Below are positions 17,076-26,266 of a stretch of 64,000 nucleotides of DNA, one piece after another. The DNA is taken from contig CATZNW010000002.1 in the NCBI GenBank assembly GCA_958422185.1, positions 57,294-121,293 of the forward strand, read 5' to 3'. Each line of letters starts with the position of its first letter. Positions within the stretch are counted from its first letter, which is position 1. The DNA is from an uncultured Clostridium sp. GTDB taxonomy: Bacteria; Bacillota; Clostridia; Oscillospirales; Acutalibacteraceae. The translations under genes and the position numbers were made by a program. The notes beneath the pieces were generated by a model. The model made no database searches. It was not told where the DNA came from and was given only the letters and a program-made list of their open reading frames with translations.

Positions 17076-17723
17076 ATGAAAACAATTTTACTTATAGGCG
17101 CGGGCCAGTTCGGAGTTCATCTTGCAAAAAAGCTTAATGAACTCGGGCACGAGATCATGGCGGTTGATTCCCAGGAAGAGAGGATCGATCATATTCTTCC
17201 GTACTGCACAAGTGCACAGATCGGCGACGCGTCTTCATCCGAATTCCTTGAAACACTCGGCATTGAGGATTACGACGTCTGCTTTGTTACAATAGGCGAT
17301 AATTTTCAGGATTCGCTTGAAACGACTTCGCTCGTAAAGGAAATGGGAGGAAAAATAGTTGTTGCCAGAGCGTCAAACGACGTTCATGCAAAATTCCTTC
17401 TCAGAAACGGAGCGGATCAGATATTTTATCCTGAAAAGCAGGTGGCAGATTGGGCGGCGATCAAATGCAGCTCAGAGCACATACTTGACTTTATGGAACT
17501 TGGCGGAGATTTTGCGCTGTTTGAGGTTGATGTGCCGGATATGTGGGTAGGCAGAACGATAGGCGAGCTTGACGTGCGCCGCCGTCATCACATTAATATT
17601 ATCGGCAAGAAGCAGAACGGCATGCTGGATATTACGCTTTCGCCAGACACGGTATTCAACGCAGGCGAAACGATCCTTGTGCTTGGCACCAAAAAGGATT
17701 TTTATAAAACGTTTAAAGTGTGA
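17076..17723 (+). CDS. ktrA: Potassium uptake regulatory subunit, KtrA/TrkA type
   Basis: A 215-residue cytosolic RCK protein: an N-terminal Rossmann fold starting ILLIGAGQFGVHLAKKL, an acidic nucleotide site (AVDSQEERID), and a C-terminal RCK-C domain (residues ~135-215, ending FNAGETILVLGTKKDF). KtrA gates KtrB in response to ATP/ADP and in some species c-di-AMP. It is 26 bases downstream of ktrB in the same operon. Confidence 0.93.
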   Translation: MKTILLIGAGQFGVHLAKKLNELGHEIMAVDSQEERIDHILPYCTSAQIGDASSSEFLETLGIEDYDVCFVTIGDNFQDSLETTSLVKEMGGKIVVARASNDVHAKFLLRNGADQIFYPEKQVADWAAIKCSSEHILDFMELGGDFALFEVDVPDMWVGRTIGELDVRRRHHINIIGKKQNGMLDITLSPDTVFNAGETILVLGTKKDFYKTFKV

Positions 17724-17731
17724 TTCATTAA

Positions 17732-17772
17732 AAAACAGGCTGGCTCAGAAAAATACTGAGCCAGCCTGTTTT
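17732..17772. terminator. Bidirectional terminator between ktrA and the glycosyltransferase cluster
   Basis: AAAACAGGCTGGCTCAG pairs perfectly with CTGAGCCAGCCTGTTTT. A-rich and T-rich flanks suit both converging operons. Confidence 0.92.
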
Positions 17773-17779
17773 ACTTTAG

Positions 17780-18742
17780 TTATTTAAACAGTTTTTCGTA
17801 CTGATCAAATTCCTTTTTATTATAGAAGTAATCGCGCGGTTTACCCTGAACGCCAAGATCTTTCCACCATTCGTTCTTTAGCTTGTCAAAAAGCTTTTGA
17901 TGGGTTGGTTCGGCAAGCGTGTTCAGGTTCCAGAGGGCAAAATGCAGAGCATAGTTGATATAATCTTTTTCAACTTCGTCATAGATGCCCTCCTTTTTCA
18001 GCCGCTCTCTCAGCGCGGTTAACGCGTTATAAAAACAATCCCACGATTTTTCCCGCGTGTTTGAAAGAGAGGACTGGTTATTGCGGCGCTGATGGGCCAG
18101 GATCTTGCCTTTTTCAACATATGCAATGCGCTTTGCAACGGCAACCGCTGAAAAAACAAACAGCATATCGTTGCTTGTTCTCTGCTCCTGAAACCATAAA
18201 TCGTTTTCCAGAACCCATTTGCGGTTAAAGAGCTTATCCCATGCCCAGCCTACGAAGACTTTGAAAATATTATCTGTCATAGAGCGCCGGTTAAAAGGTT
18301 CATACGGCGGCAGTTCGGCATATCTGACTACCCATGGCACCTGTTTAAAATTTTTATTATCTTCGTAATACTGGTCCGAATTAAAAACAACGAAATCGGC
18401 CTTGGTTTCCTCTGCTTTTTCATAGGCCGCTTCCAGCATATCGGGTTCAAAAAAATCATCCGAATCAAGAAAAGAAAGGTATTTTCCTTTTGCCCTGCGA
18501 AGGCCGTTGTTTCTGGCGGCGCCGGCGCCGCCGTTTTTCTGCTGAACGGCAACAAAGCGCGGATCTTTGGCTGCAAATTCCCTGATGATTTCATACGATG
18601 AATCTGTTGAACCGTCGTCCACGCAAATGATCTCAATTTCCTTTAAGGTCTGGTTTGCAACGCTTTGCAGATTCTGCCTTAAATACTTTTCAACGTTGTA
18701 TACAGGGATGATCACGGACACCTTTATTTCATTTTCCGTCAT
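17780..18742 (-). CDS. Family 2 glycosyltransferase (GT-A)
   Basis: A 320-residue protein with the GT2 N-terminal fold: VSVIIPVYNVEKYL (residues ~8-21), ICVDDGSTDSS, NGGAGAARNNGL and the DxD-type FLDSDDFFEP near residue 95. It has no membrane segments, so it likely works at the cytosolic face with lipid-linked acceptors. It is last in the minus-strand cassette and overlaps the preceding gene by four bases. Specificity cannot be read; the neighbouring glf suggests a galactofuranose-containing glycan. Confidence 0.88.
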   Translation of the reverse strand: MTENEIKVSVIIPVYNVEKYLRQNLQSVANQTLKEIEIICVDDGSTDSSYEIIREFAAKDPRFVAVQQKNGGAGAARNNGLRRAKGKYLSFLDSDDFFEPDMLEAAYEKAEETKADFVVFNSDQYYEDNKNFKQVPWVVRYAELPPYEPFNRRSMTDNIFKVFVGWAWDKLFNRKWVLENDLWFQEQRTSNDMLFVFSAVAVAKRIAYVEKGKILAHQRRNNQSSLSNTREKSWDCFYNALTALRERLKKEGIYDEVEKDYINYALHFALWNLNTLAEPTHQKLFDKLKNEWWKDLGVQGKPRDYFYNKKEFDQYEKLFK

Positions 18743-19902
18743 TTCTGGTATCCCTTCCTCATTTTGTTAATTTTTTTGTATACCCGTTTTGCAAGGCGCT
18801 TTAATCTTACGGGTATATACATGATCGCTCTGCCTATCCGGTAGGACTTGGAACGCTTTATTTTATCAAGCTCTGTTTTGACCTGTTTAAAGTTGTTGTC
18901 AAAATTGGAATATCCGTTGTTCATCGGCATGGCTTTCAGCTTGCAGTAAACGGCGGGCTGGCTCATAAGAAGGTGCAGATTGTCCCTTTCAGCCGCGGTG
19001 AACAGCTCCTCATTCATTTCTCCAAGCTGCTTTGCGCGCTTCATTTCCTTTGAAAATCTTTCAACATAATCGCGCTTGAACTCGTTTGATATGCGCCTCA
19101 GCGTTGCAACGCTGTTGTGAAAGCGCTTAAGAGTATAGTATGTTTTGAACCGTTCCCATGTTTCCGGATGCTCCATCAGCACATCCCGTATATGGTCGTA
19201 TTCCGCGTTTATGCAATAGATCTTCTGTACATTTTTAACCGAGCTGTTCGGATTGTCACGCCTGTTCATATAATAAGGCTTGTCTATGATCATTGCGCGT
19301 GTTGCAAACGCAAAGGTCTGAAACCAGAAGCCGTTGTCCTGAAAAGAGGCGCCCGGTGTTTCATTGTGGCGGATATTGAATTTGTCCAGAAAAGCTTTTC
19401 TGTAAATTCCGCTCCATGTGTTCATCACAAAGCGTATGGCCTCCGGCGTATGGCTCGGGTCAAATACCCGGTTGTAGTGCCTGTTCTTTTGATCCAGATG
19501 ATTATAGGTAAGATACATATCGCCGTTTGAGGCGCGTTCGAATCTGTAAAAGTCTGCCTTAACAAAATCCAGGTCGTTTTTCTTTGCGATCTCATAGAGA
19601 TCGCCGAACATATTTACCGGCACAAAATCATCCGGTTCAACAATGCCGATATATTCTCCGGTGGCAACTTCCATACCCATATTCATTCCTATGCCGTAGC
19701 CGCCGTTTTCCTTATCTATAAGCACAATACGCGGGTCCTTTTCCGCGTATCGGTTAAGGATCTTTAAGGTCCCGTCAGTAGAGCCGTCATTTATGCATAT
19801 GATTTCTATATCCTCAAGAGTCTGCCTGGTTATGCTCTCCATGCACTCCACAACATACGGCTCCACATTATATGCCGGCACGATTATTGATACTTTCGCC
19901 AT
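18739..19902 (-). CDS. Family 2 glycosyltransferase (GT-A), longer form
   Basis: A 387-residue GT2: VSIIVPAYNVEPYVVECM, ICINDGSTDGT, NGGYGIGMNMGMEVA and the acidic IVEPDDFVP motif. A C-terminal ~100-residue region is rich in Lys/Arg, ending with a basic tail (KRLAKRVYKKINKMRKGYQK) that may bind the membrane. The EPDD variant of the DxD site differs from the DSDD of its neighbours. It sits between glf and the final glycosyltransferase. Confidence 0.88.
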   Translation of the reverse strand: MAKVSIIVPAYNVEPYVVECMESITRQTLEDIEIICINDGSTDGTLKILNRYAEKDPRIVLIDKENGGYGIGMNMGMEVATGEYIGIVEPDDFVPVNMFGDLYEIAKKNDLDFVKADFYRFERASNGDMYLTYNHLDQKNRHYNRVFDPSHTPEAIRFVMNTWSGIYRKAFLDKFNIRHNETPGASFQDNGFWFQTFAFATRAMIIDKPYYMNRRDNPNSSVKNVQKIYCINAEYDHIRDVLMEHPETWERFKTYYTLKRFHNSVATLRRISNEFKRDYVERFSKEMKRAKQLGEMNEELFTAAERDNLHLLMSQPAVYCKLKAMPMNNGYSNFDNNFKQVKTELDKIKRSKSYRIGRAIMYIPVRLKRLAKRVYKKINKMRKGYQK

Positions 19903-19946
19903 TTTTCTCCGCCTTTCAAACGTGTATTTATCAAAGAGTCAGTGGA

Positions 19947-21059
19947 TTATTGCGCAAATTCATCTTTAACTGTCTGCAAAGCGGCGGCAATAACCTTGTC
20001 CATATCATAATATTTGTATTTACCGAGCCTGCCGCCGAAGATGACGTTCTCCTCTTTGTCTGCAAGCGCTTCGTATTTTTTATAGAGTGCGTTGTTTTCC
20101 TCATTGTTGATGGGGTAATACGGCTCTATACCCACTTCCCATTCAGAGGAATATTCCCTTGAAACTACCGTGCCCTTTCCGGTGCCGAATTCAAAGTGCT
20201 TGTGTTCTATTACCCGCGTATAAGGCACTTCGCGCTCGGTGTAGTTGATTACGGCGTTGCCCTGGTAATTATCCACATCCGGCATGTATTCCGTTTCAAA
20301 ACGAACGGTCCTGTATTGCAGCGCGCCGAAACGGTAGCCGAAATATTCGTCCACATTTCCGGTGTAAACAATCTTAACTCCGGAAAGATCATGCTCTTTT
20401 TTGTAATCCTCAAAGGAAGTATTCAGCAGCACGTCCGCCCCGGAAAGCATTTTTTCGCATATCCCGGTGTAACCGCCTATCGGTATGCCCTGAAAGCGGT
20501 CGTTAAAATAATTGTTGTCATAGGTGTATCTCACCGGCAGGCGTTTTATGATAAAAGCCGGCAGCTGTGTGCAGCTTCTTCCCCACTGCTTTTCCGTGTA
20601 GCCCTTCACAAGCTTTTCATAAACGTCTTTGCCTACAAGGGAAAGCGCCTGCTCTTCAAGGTTTTTCGGATTTTCTATATGGTATTCTGCCTTTTGCTTT
20701 TCAATGATCTCCTTTGCTTCTGCCGGAGTTCTGATCCCCCACATTTTTGAAAAGGTGTTCATATTGAACGGCAGATTATAAAGCTCGTCTTTGTAAACAG
20801 CAACCGGGGAATTGATATAATTGTTGAATTCCGCAAACTGGTTTATATAATCCCATATCTCCCTGCTGCTGGTATGAAAAATATGCGCGCCGTATTTGTG
20901 AACATTTATTCCGTGCACGTTTTCACAGTAAATATTGCCTGCAATATGGTTCCTGCGTTCAAGTACAAGGCATTTTTTACCTCTTTTTGCCGCTTCATAG
21001 GCAAAAACACTGCCGAAAAGGCCGCTGCCAACTATTAAATAATCATATTTTTTTTCCAT
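19947..21059 (-). CDS. glf: UDP-galactopyranose mutase
   Basis: A 370-residue flavoenzyme with an N-terminal FAD motif YLIVGSGLFGSVFAYEAAKRG, then HKYGAHIFHTSSREIWDYI and the KGYTEKQWGRSCTQLP active-site region. It interconverts UDP-galactopyranose and UDP-galactofuranose, supplying Galf for cell-surface glycans. I prefer the second ATG (21059), because GGAGA lies eight bases before it but only two before the first. It marks the cassette as Galf-related. Confidence 0.94.
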   Translation of the reverse strand: MEKKYDYLIVGSGLFGSVFAYEAAKRGKKCLVLERRNHIAGNIYCENVHGINVHKYGAHIFHTSSREIWDYINQFAEFNNYINSPVAVYKDELYNLPFNMNTFSKMWGIRTPAEAKEIIEKQKAEYHIENPKNLEEQALSLVGKDVYEKLVKGYTEKQWGRSCTQLPAFIIKRLPVRYTYDNNYFNDRFQGIPIGGYTGICEKMLSGADVLLNTSFEDYKKEHDLSGVKIVYTGNVDEYFGYRFGALQYRTVRFETEYMPDVDNYQGNAVINYTEREVPYTRVIEHKHFEFGTGKGTVVSREYSSEWEVGIEPYYPINNEENNALYKKYEALADKEENVIFGGRLGKYKYYDMDKVIAAALQTVKDEFAQ

Positions 21060-21076
21060 ATTCATTTCTCCGAATC

Positions 21077-22141
21077 TTATAATCTGAACAGAAGTCTTAT
21101 TACGCGAACTGCCGTGTTGCCGCTCAGCAGCCTGTAGTTGCGCTCATACTGCCTGAACTTATAAAGCAGAAACTGAAAGGCGTCATATTGCTCCATGCGT
21201 GTTAGATCCTCTTCCTGCTTTTTGTTATAAAAATAGCCTTTTTCCCTGCCGCTTATGCCAAACATAGGCAGCGCCTCATTTTTGTATTTATTGTAAAGCA
21301 GTTCATAGGCGTCTGCGCTGCGCTGTGTTTTCAGTGAATATAATATCGTATCAAGCGCTTTGTTCGCAAAGCTTTGCCTGATGTCTTCATTAAATCCCGG
21401 ATCTGCGCTAAGCCGCGTATAGGTTTTTTTGAATGCCTCAAACACGCAAAAACTGTTTTTAGAAACTTTGCCGGTAATGCTTTCGGGATTATCTTCACGG
21501 TATGTGATAAGCGGCGTGCTTACTGTTGTTATTTTTTTTGCGAAAAACAAAGCAGTCATAACAAAATATGCGTCGTTCGCCTGCGGGATCTCCTGATATT
21601 TCAAATCATTTTCAGCCACAAATGAGCGCAGAAACATTTTGTTCCACGGCACGTTGGTTGTAAAATTAAAAATGCGTCCGCCGTTGCTGTTTTTGCTGAA
21701 CGGCACACCGCAGCGAATATTCTTTTTGTTAAGATATATTCTGGTTCGGAATACCCTGCCGCTTTTATTGTCCATCCGCTTGCCGGCGCAAACGCAGATA
21801 TCCGCATGGTGCTTTTCACAGCTTTTATACATTTTTTTCAGCGCGTTTTTGCTGAAAATGTCATCCGCGTCCCAAAAAACCAGGTATTTGCCGCGCGCGC
21901 TTTTCATACCGTTGTTTCGGGCAGTGCCGGCAAATGAATTTTCCTGCGTTATTATTATTATCCTTTCGTCGCGGTTTTTATATTGTTCAAGAATTTGCGG
22001 TGAGGAATCGGAAGAGCCGTCATCAACGCAGATTATCTCTATCTCTTTCAGCGTTTGTGAGATCACGCTGTTCAGGCACTCTTCAAGATGTTTCTCAGCG
22101 TTGTATACGGGTATTATAACCGAAACTTTAATATCCTTCAT
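21077..22141 (-). CDS. Family 2 glycosyltransferase (GT-A)
   Basis: A 354-residue GT2, first gene of the cassette. It has VSVIIPVYNAEKHLEECL, ICVDDGSSDSSPQ, NSFAGTARNNGMKSARG and FWDADDIF as the DxD site. The ATG at 22141 follows AAAGGA by eight bases; an in-frame ATG at 22171 has no ribosome site. The C-terminal part (residues ~270-354) is basic and shares FYNKK with the glycosyltransferase at 17780, suggesting related acceptors. Confidence 0.88.
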   Translation of the reverse strand: MKDIKVSVIIPVYNAEKHLEECLNSVISQTLKEIEIICVDDGSSDSSPQILEQYKNRDERIIIITQENSFAGTARNNGMKSARGKYLVFWDADDIFSKNALKKMYKSCEKHHADICVCAGKRMDNKSGRVFRTRIYLNKKNIRCGVPFSKNSNGGRIFNFTTNVPWNKMFLRSFVAENDLKYQEIPQANDAYFVMTALFFAKKITTVSTPLITYREDNPESITGKVSKNSFCVFEAFKKTYTRLSADPGFNEDIRQSFANKALDTILYSLKTQRSADAYELLYNKYKNEALPMFGISGREKGYFYNKKQEEDLTRMEQYDAFQFLLYKFRQYERNYRLLSGNTAVRVIRLLFRL

Positions 22142-22186
22142 TATAAAATCCTTTGCGGCATAAAGATGCATTATTATATTATTTAC

Positions 22187-22215
22187 ATTATATATTATTA
22201 CAAAATTACTGTCAA
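22187..22215 (-). promoter_or_regulatory. Sigma-A promoter of the glycosyltransferase operon
   Basis: On the minus strand TTGACA (22215-22210), a 17-base spacer and TATAAT (22192-22187), with a start predicted about 40 bases before the ATG at 22141. Confidence 0.8.
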
Positions 22216-22265
22216 TCTTTAAGCAAGAGATAAAAAACGGTTTTGGATTTTATATCTCGGTTCGG

Positions 22266-22290
22266 TTGCCGCCAACTAAGTTGGCGGCAA
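22266..22290. promoter_or_regulatory. Perfect 11-base palindrome between divergent operons
   Basis: TTGCCGCCAAC and GTTGGCGGCAA flank a TAA centre. No T tract follows on either strand, so it is not a standard terminator. It lies upstream of both divergent promoters, a position that suits an operator. The binding protein is unknown. Confidence 0.45.
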
Positions 22291-22362
22291 TCAAACATAA
22301 TATGGTTTTAAACGGCATATTTCAGCCCGGCGGCATCATGCGCCGGCAAAGGTAAGTTCCTG

Positions 22363-22391
22363 TTGCCAAGAGCTCTCCTTTATGCTACAAT
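22363..22391 (+). promoter_or_regulatory. Sigma-A promoter of the sugar kinase gene
   Basis: TTGCCA at 22363-22368, a 17-base spacer and TACAAT at 22386-22391. Confidence 0.55.
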
Positions 22392-22446
22392 AAAAATGTT
22401 AATTTTTGATAAATAAAATATAACTTTTTTACTGAGCGGTGGAACT

Positions 22447-23619
22447 ATGGAAGCAGAAATTTTATTCAAACAAAGGTTTAACACCACGGAAAATCCGTTA
22501 AAAGTATACTGTCCGTATCGTATTGCGCCTGTAGGAGCGCATTCTGATTATCAGCACGGTCTGATCTCCGGCTTTGCGATAGACGAAGGGGTAACACTTG
22601 CCTTTCTGCCCACTAATGACGGCACGGTTAAGCTTTACAGCGCTAATTTTGACGGGGCCGTGGAGTTTTCGGCATATGAGCTTGCGCAAAGGTCTTATGA
22701 CTGGGGCGACTTTGCCAAGGCGGCATACGTTTCGGTCAAACGCAAGCACCGTGTAGAGATGGGTATGATAGGCGTGATCTACGGAAGCCTTCCCGTGGGC
22801 GGCCTTTCGTCCTCCGCCGCCGTGCTTATCTCGTATATAACCGCTATATGTAAAATCAACGGCATAACCATTACGAAGCCGGAGCTTATTGATTTTGCGC
22901 TCTACGCCGAGCACGATTATCTTGAAATGAATGTCGGCAAGATGGATCAGAGCTGCGAGGTCTATTCCAAAAAGAATCATTTGCTGTTTCTGGATACACT
23001 CACGGATGAATATAAACTGATTCCGCAAAGCGATAAGATGCCGCCTTATGAATTCGCCGTGATCTTTTCCGGCAAGGAAAGGAAACTCGCAAACACGGCT
23101 TTCAATTCCAGGGTCGATGAGGCCAAGGCCGCCTCTTTTGCGCTCAGGGCCTTTGCCGGGATCCCGTACGGCAGTTTTAAGGACAGTTATATGCGCGATG
23201 TGCCCAAGGAGATATTTGACGAGTATAAAAGCAAGATCCCGCCGGCATGGCGCAGGCGCGCTGAGCATTTTTACGGCGAGTTTTCGCGTGTTCAGCGCGG
23301 TGCTAAAGCATGGGAAAGCGGCGATATTGCCGAATTCGGCAGAATCATGTTTGAATCGGGGCATTCTTCTATCTATAACTGGGAGACCGGTTCGCCGGAG
23401 CTCAAGACGCTTTATGAGATCATGCTGAAGTGTGACGGCGTCTACGGAGGCCGCTTCAGCGGAGCAGGCTTTAACGGCTCGTCCGTTGCGCTTGTTGACC
23501 CGTCTAAAAAAGAGAGCGTTGCAGAATTTCTCAGAGAGCAGTATCTTGCCGTTTATCCTCAGTATAAAGATGATTTTTCCGTGCGTTTCGTTCACACGGC
23601 GGACGGCGTGAAGATCTGA
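22447..23619 (+). CDS. Galactokinase-like GHMP kinase, substrate uncertain
   Basis: A 390-residue GHMP kinase. The substrate motif reads PYRIAPVGAHSDYQHG (residues ~22-37), where galactokinases usually have GRVNLIGEHTDYN. The ATP loop is SLPVGGLSSSAAVL (~110-123), and KMDQSCEV and the C-terminal GRFSGAGFNGSSVAL match motif 3. The YRI-P-GAH form is closer to what I recall of galacturonate kinases, so galactose or galacturonic acid 1-phosphate are both possible products. It is divergent from the Galf cassette. A role in supplying UDP-galactose for glf is attractive but inferred. Confidence 0.75.
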   Translation: MEAEILFKQRFNTTENPLKVYCPYRIAPVGAHSDYQHGLISGFAIDEGVTLAFLPTNDGTVKLYSANFDGAVEFSAYELAQRSYDWGDFAKAAYVSVKRKHRVEMGMIGVIYGSLPVGGLSSSAAVLISYITAICKINGITITKPELIDFALYAEHDYLEMNVGKMDQSCEVYSKKNHLLFLDTLTDEYKLIPQSDKMPPYEFAVIFSGKERKLANTAFNSRVDEAKAASFALRAFAGIPYGSFKDSYMRDVPKEIFDEYKSKIPPAWRRRAEHFYGEFSRVQRGAKAWESGDIAEFGRIMFESGHSSIYNWETGSPELKTLYEIMLKCDGVYGGRFSGAGFNGSSVALVDPSKKESVAEFLREQYLAVYPQYKDDFSVRFVHTADGVKI

Positions 23620-23688
23620 TTCGGCAAAACGGTATACCCGGTATGATTATTATTTTATGTCTTTCTGAATATATAAGAGAATTTAACC

Positions 23689-24606
23689 ATGAAACTTTAT
23701 GAAATGCAGCAGGAGATCCTGCGCCTGAAAAAAGAAAAAGATATATGCATACTTGCGCACTCATACGAACCGCGGGAGATCTGTGAGATCGCGGATTTTA
23801 CCGGGGATTCATACGCCCTTTCCGTTAAGGCGAAAAGTGTTCCAAACAAGACCGTACTCATGTGCGGCGTGCGCTTTATGGCGGAAACGGTAAAGATCCT
23901 CTCTCCCGAAAAGCGCGTTATTCTTTCCCACCCCCAGGCGGGATGCCCCATGGCGGAGCAGTTTACACCCGAGGATATTCTTGCGCTGAAAGAAAAGCAC
24001 CCGGGAGCGGCGGTAGCGGCCTATGTAAATACAACGGCCCGGCTGAAAGCCGTGTGCGATGTGTGCGTAACCTCTTCCTGCGCGGTAAAAGTAGTTGCCG
24101 CAATGCCGCAAAAGGACATTATTTTTGTGCCGGATATCAATCTGGGATCGTTTGTTGCGGCAAACTGCCCGGATAAAAACATGATTTTAATGCAGGGCGG
24201 GTGCCCGGAGCATGCAAAGATCACAAAAGAGGACGCTTTAGCGGCAAAAGCCGCTCACCCCGGCGCGCTTTTCCTTGTTCACCCGGAATGTAAACCGGAG
24301 GTCACATCGCTTGCGGATTATGTTGGCTCCACGGCGGGCATTATGGAATACGCAAAAAAAAGCGCCGCCAAGGAATTTATAATCGGCACGGAAAACAGCA
24401 TCGTTTCCCATCTGCAGTTTGACTGCCCGGGCAAACGTTTTTACCCCGTTTCAAAAGAGCTTATCTGTTCGAATATGCGCCTGACCACGCTGCCGGAGGT
24501 CTACCGCTGCTGCGCGGGGGACGGCGGGGAAGAGATACTGCTTGACCCGGAGATCATGAGCAAAGCAAAGCGCTGTATTGAAAAAATGATGGAATTCGGC
24601 GGCTGA
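23689..24606 (+). CDS. nadA: Quinolinate synthase A
   Basis: A 305-residue protein, the NadA length, with AHSYEPREICEIADFTGDSYAL (dihydroxyacetone phosphate-site region), the cysteine-bearing VLMCGVRFMAETVK, TSSCAVKV, and the C-terminal RCCAGDG. Three such cysteines hold the 4Fe-4S cluster. It condenses iminoaspartate with dihydroxyacetone phosphate in NAD synthesis. nadB and nadC, often beside it, are absent here. mnmA follows after 13 bases. Confidence 0.94.
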   Translation: MKLYEMQQEILRLKKEKDICILAHSYEPREICEIADFTGDSYALSVKAKSVPNKTVLMCGVRFMAETVKILSPEKRVILSHPQAGCPMAEQFTPEDILALKEKHPGAAVAAYVNTTARLKAVCDVCVTSSCAVKVVAAMPQKDIIFVPDINLGSFVAANCPDKNMILMQGGCPEHAKITKEDALAAKAAHPGALFLVHPECKPEVTSLADYVGSTAGIMEYAKKSAAKEFIIGTENSIVSHLQFDCPGKRFYPVSKELICSNMRLTTLPEVYRCCAGDGGEEILLDPEIMSKAKRCIEKMMEFGG

Positions 24607-24619
24607 GAGGTTAAATATA

Positions 24620-25660
24620 ATGAGCAAAAAAGCACTTGTTGCAATGAGCGGCGGCGTGGACAGCAGCGTCGCCGCCCTTTTGATGAAGAACGCGGGATAT
24701 GAATGCGTGGGCGCAATGATGCGCCTGTGGGGCGGAGCGAATGTGCAGGATGAAAAAGACGCCGCCGCTGTTGCCGCGCGCCTTGGCATTCCGTTTTATA
24801 TTTTTGACCTGCAGCGGCAGTTTAGGGAAAAAGTAATAAACAAATTCATAAAAACATATGAAGCGGGCGCAACGCCCAATCCGTGTCTGGACTGTAACCG
24901 GTTTCTTAAATTCGGCGCGCTTTACGAAAAGGCGCGCGAACTCGGCTGCGAATATATCGCAACCGGCCATTACGTTATATCCGCCGAAGATAAGAATTCG
25001 GGCAGATATGTGCTGAAAAAAGCAGCGGATCCGGGAAAGGACCAGAGCTATGTGCTCTATTCGCTCTCGCAGGAAATTCTTTCACACTGCGTGTTTCCGC
25101 TCGGCAACCGCACAAAAAGCGAGATCAGAGAGATCGCTGAGCAGAACGGCTTTGTAAATTCCGGAAAAAAGGAGAGCCAGGATATCTGCTTTGTTCCGGA
25201 CGGCGACTATGCCGCATTTATTGAGCGGGAAACAGGCCGTGTCTGTCCGCCAGGAGATTTTGTAACGGTTTCCGGCGAAAAAGTAGGCACACACAGCGGC
25301 ATTATCCGTTACACGATAGGGCAGAGGAAAGGTCTGGGCGTGTCATACCGTGTTCCGCTCTATGTATGCGCAAAGGATATACAGAATAACCGTGTTATAC
25401 TGACCGAGGGCGAAGATCTGTTTTCCCGGGAGGTAACGGCAACCGATATAAATCTGATCGCCGTGCCCAGGATAGAGGGAGAACTGCGCGTTTCCGCCCG
25501 AACAAGATACAATATGAAAGAACAGCCGGCAACCGCTTATCAGCTGGATGAAAACACGATAAAAGTTGTGTTTGACAAACCGCAGAGGGCAGCCGCGCCG
25601 GGGCAGGCGCTGGTGCTTTACAGCGGCAAAACCGTTGTGGGCGGCGGTACGATCCGATGA
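24620..25660 (+). CDS. mnmA: tRNA-specific 2-thiouridylase MnmA
   Basis: A 346-residue PP-loop enzyme: MSGGVDSSVAALLM near the N-terminus, the catalytic cysteine in GATPNPCLDCNRFLKFG, and the second in SGKKESQDICFVPD, then IRYTIGQRKGLG. It thiolates U34 of tRNAs for Lys, Glu and Gln. A cysteine desulfurase partner is not seen next to it. The stop overlaps the acetyltransferase start by four bases. Confidence 0.96.
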   Translation: MSKKALVAMSGGVDSSVAALLMKNAGYECVGAMMRLWGGANVQDEKDAAAVAARLGIPFYIFDLQRQFREKVINKFIKTYEAGATPNPCLDCNRFLKFGALYEKARELGCEYIATGHYVISAEDKNSGRYVLKKAADPGKDQSYVLYSLSQEILSHCVFPLGNRTKSEIREIAEQNGFVNSGKKESQDICFVPDGDYAAFIERETGRVCPPGDFVTVSGEKVGTHSGIIRYTIGQRKGLGVSYRVPLYVCAKDIQNNRVILTEGEDLFSREVTATDINLIAVPRIEGELRVSARTRYNMKEQPATAYQLDENTIKVVFDKPQRAAAPGQALVLYSGKTVVGGGTIR

Positions 25661-26247
25661 TTTCGGAAAATACCCCGAGGATCGAGACGGCGGATCTGAT
25701 CCTGCGCAGATTTACGGAAAATGACCTGCACGCCGTGCTCCGTATCTTCGGCGACGTTGAAACAAATACCTTTCTGCCCTGGTTTCCCGTTGAGGATATC
25801 GGTGCGGCGCAGGCTTTTTATAACAGGCGCTATGCCGCAAAATACCGAGAAAAACAGGCTTACGCCTACGCCGTCTGCCTGAAAAAAGAAAATATCCCCA
25901 TAGGATATGTTAACCTTGGCACCTCCGGCGCGTTTGACCTCGGCTACGGTCTGCTGCCGCAGTTCAGAGGCAGGGGAATCATCACGTCCGCCTGCTCCGC
26001 GGTGATACAAAGGGCAAAACGAAACGGAGCGGCGTTTATAACCGCCACGCACGATATCAGCAATCCCCGGAGCGGTGAAGTCATGCGCAGGCTGGGTATG
26101 CGATACTGCTATTCTTACCGGGAACAGTGGCAGCCGAAAAACAGATCCGTGATCTTCAGAATGTATCAGCTTGACCTGCAAAAGGACTGCCCTGTTTACG
26201 AGGAATACAAAAAGACTTCACCCGAATGGTTTGTTGAAAAAATATAA
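25657..26247 (+). CDS. GNAT family N-acetyltransferase
   Basis: A 196-residue protein of the RimJ/RimL-like GNAT type: ETADLILRRFTENDL at the start, the acetyl-CoA loop LLPQFRGRGIITSAC, and NPRSGEVMRRLGMRY near the end. The acceptor is not deducible. It is coupled to mnmA by an ATGA overlap. Confidence 0.88.
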   Translation: MISENTPRIETADLILRRFTENDLHAVLRIFGDVETNTFLPWFPVEDIGAAQAFYNRRYAAKYREKQAYAYAVCLKKENIPIGYVNLGTSGAFDLGYGLLPQFRGRGIITSACSAVIQRAKRNGAAFITATHDISNPRSGEVMRRLGMRYCYSYREQWQPKNRSVIFRMYQLDLQKDCPVYEEYKKTSPEWFVEKI

Positions 26248-26266
26248 GAATACAGGTGTTTTGCAT

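Noticed and set aside
22498..23595. Long minus-strand open frame (365 codons) opposite the sugar kinase
   Set aside because: It mirrors the kinase gene, has no ribosome site, and its translation shows no domain pattern; the plus strand has complete GHMP motifs.
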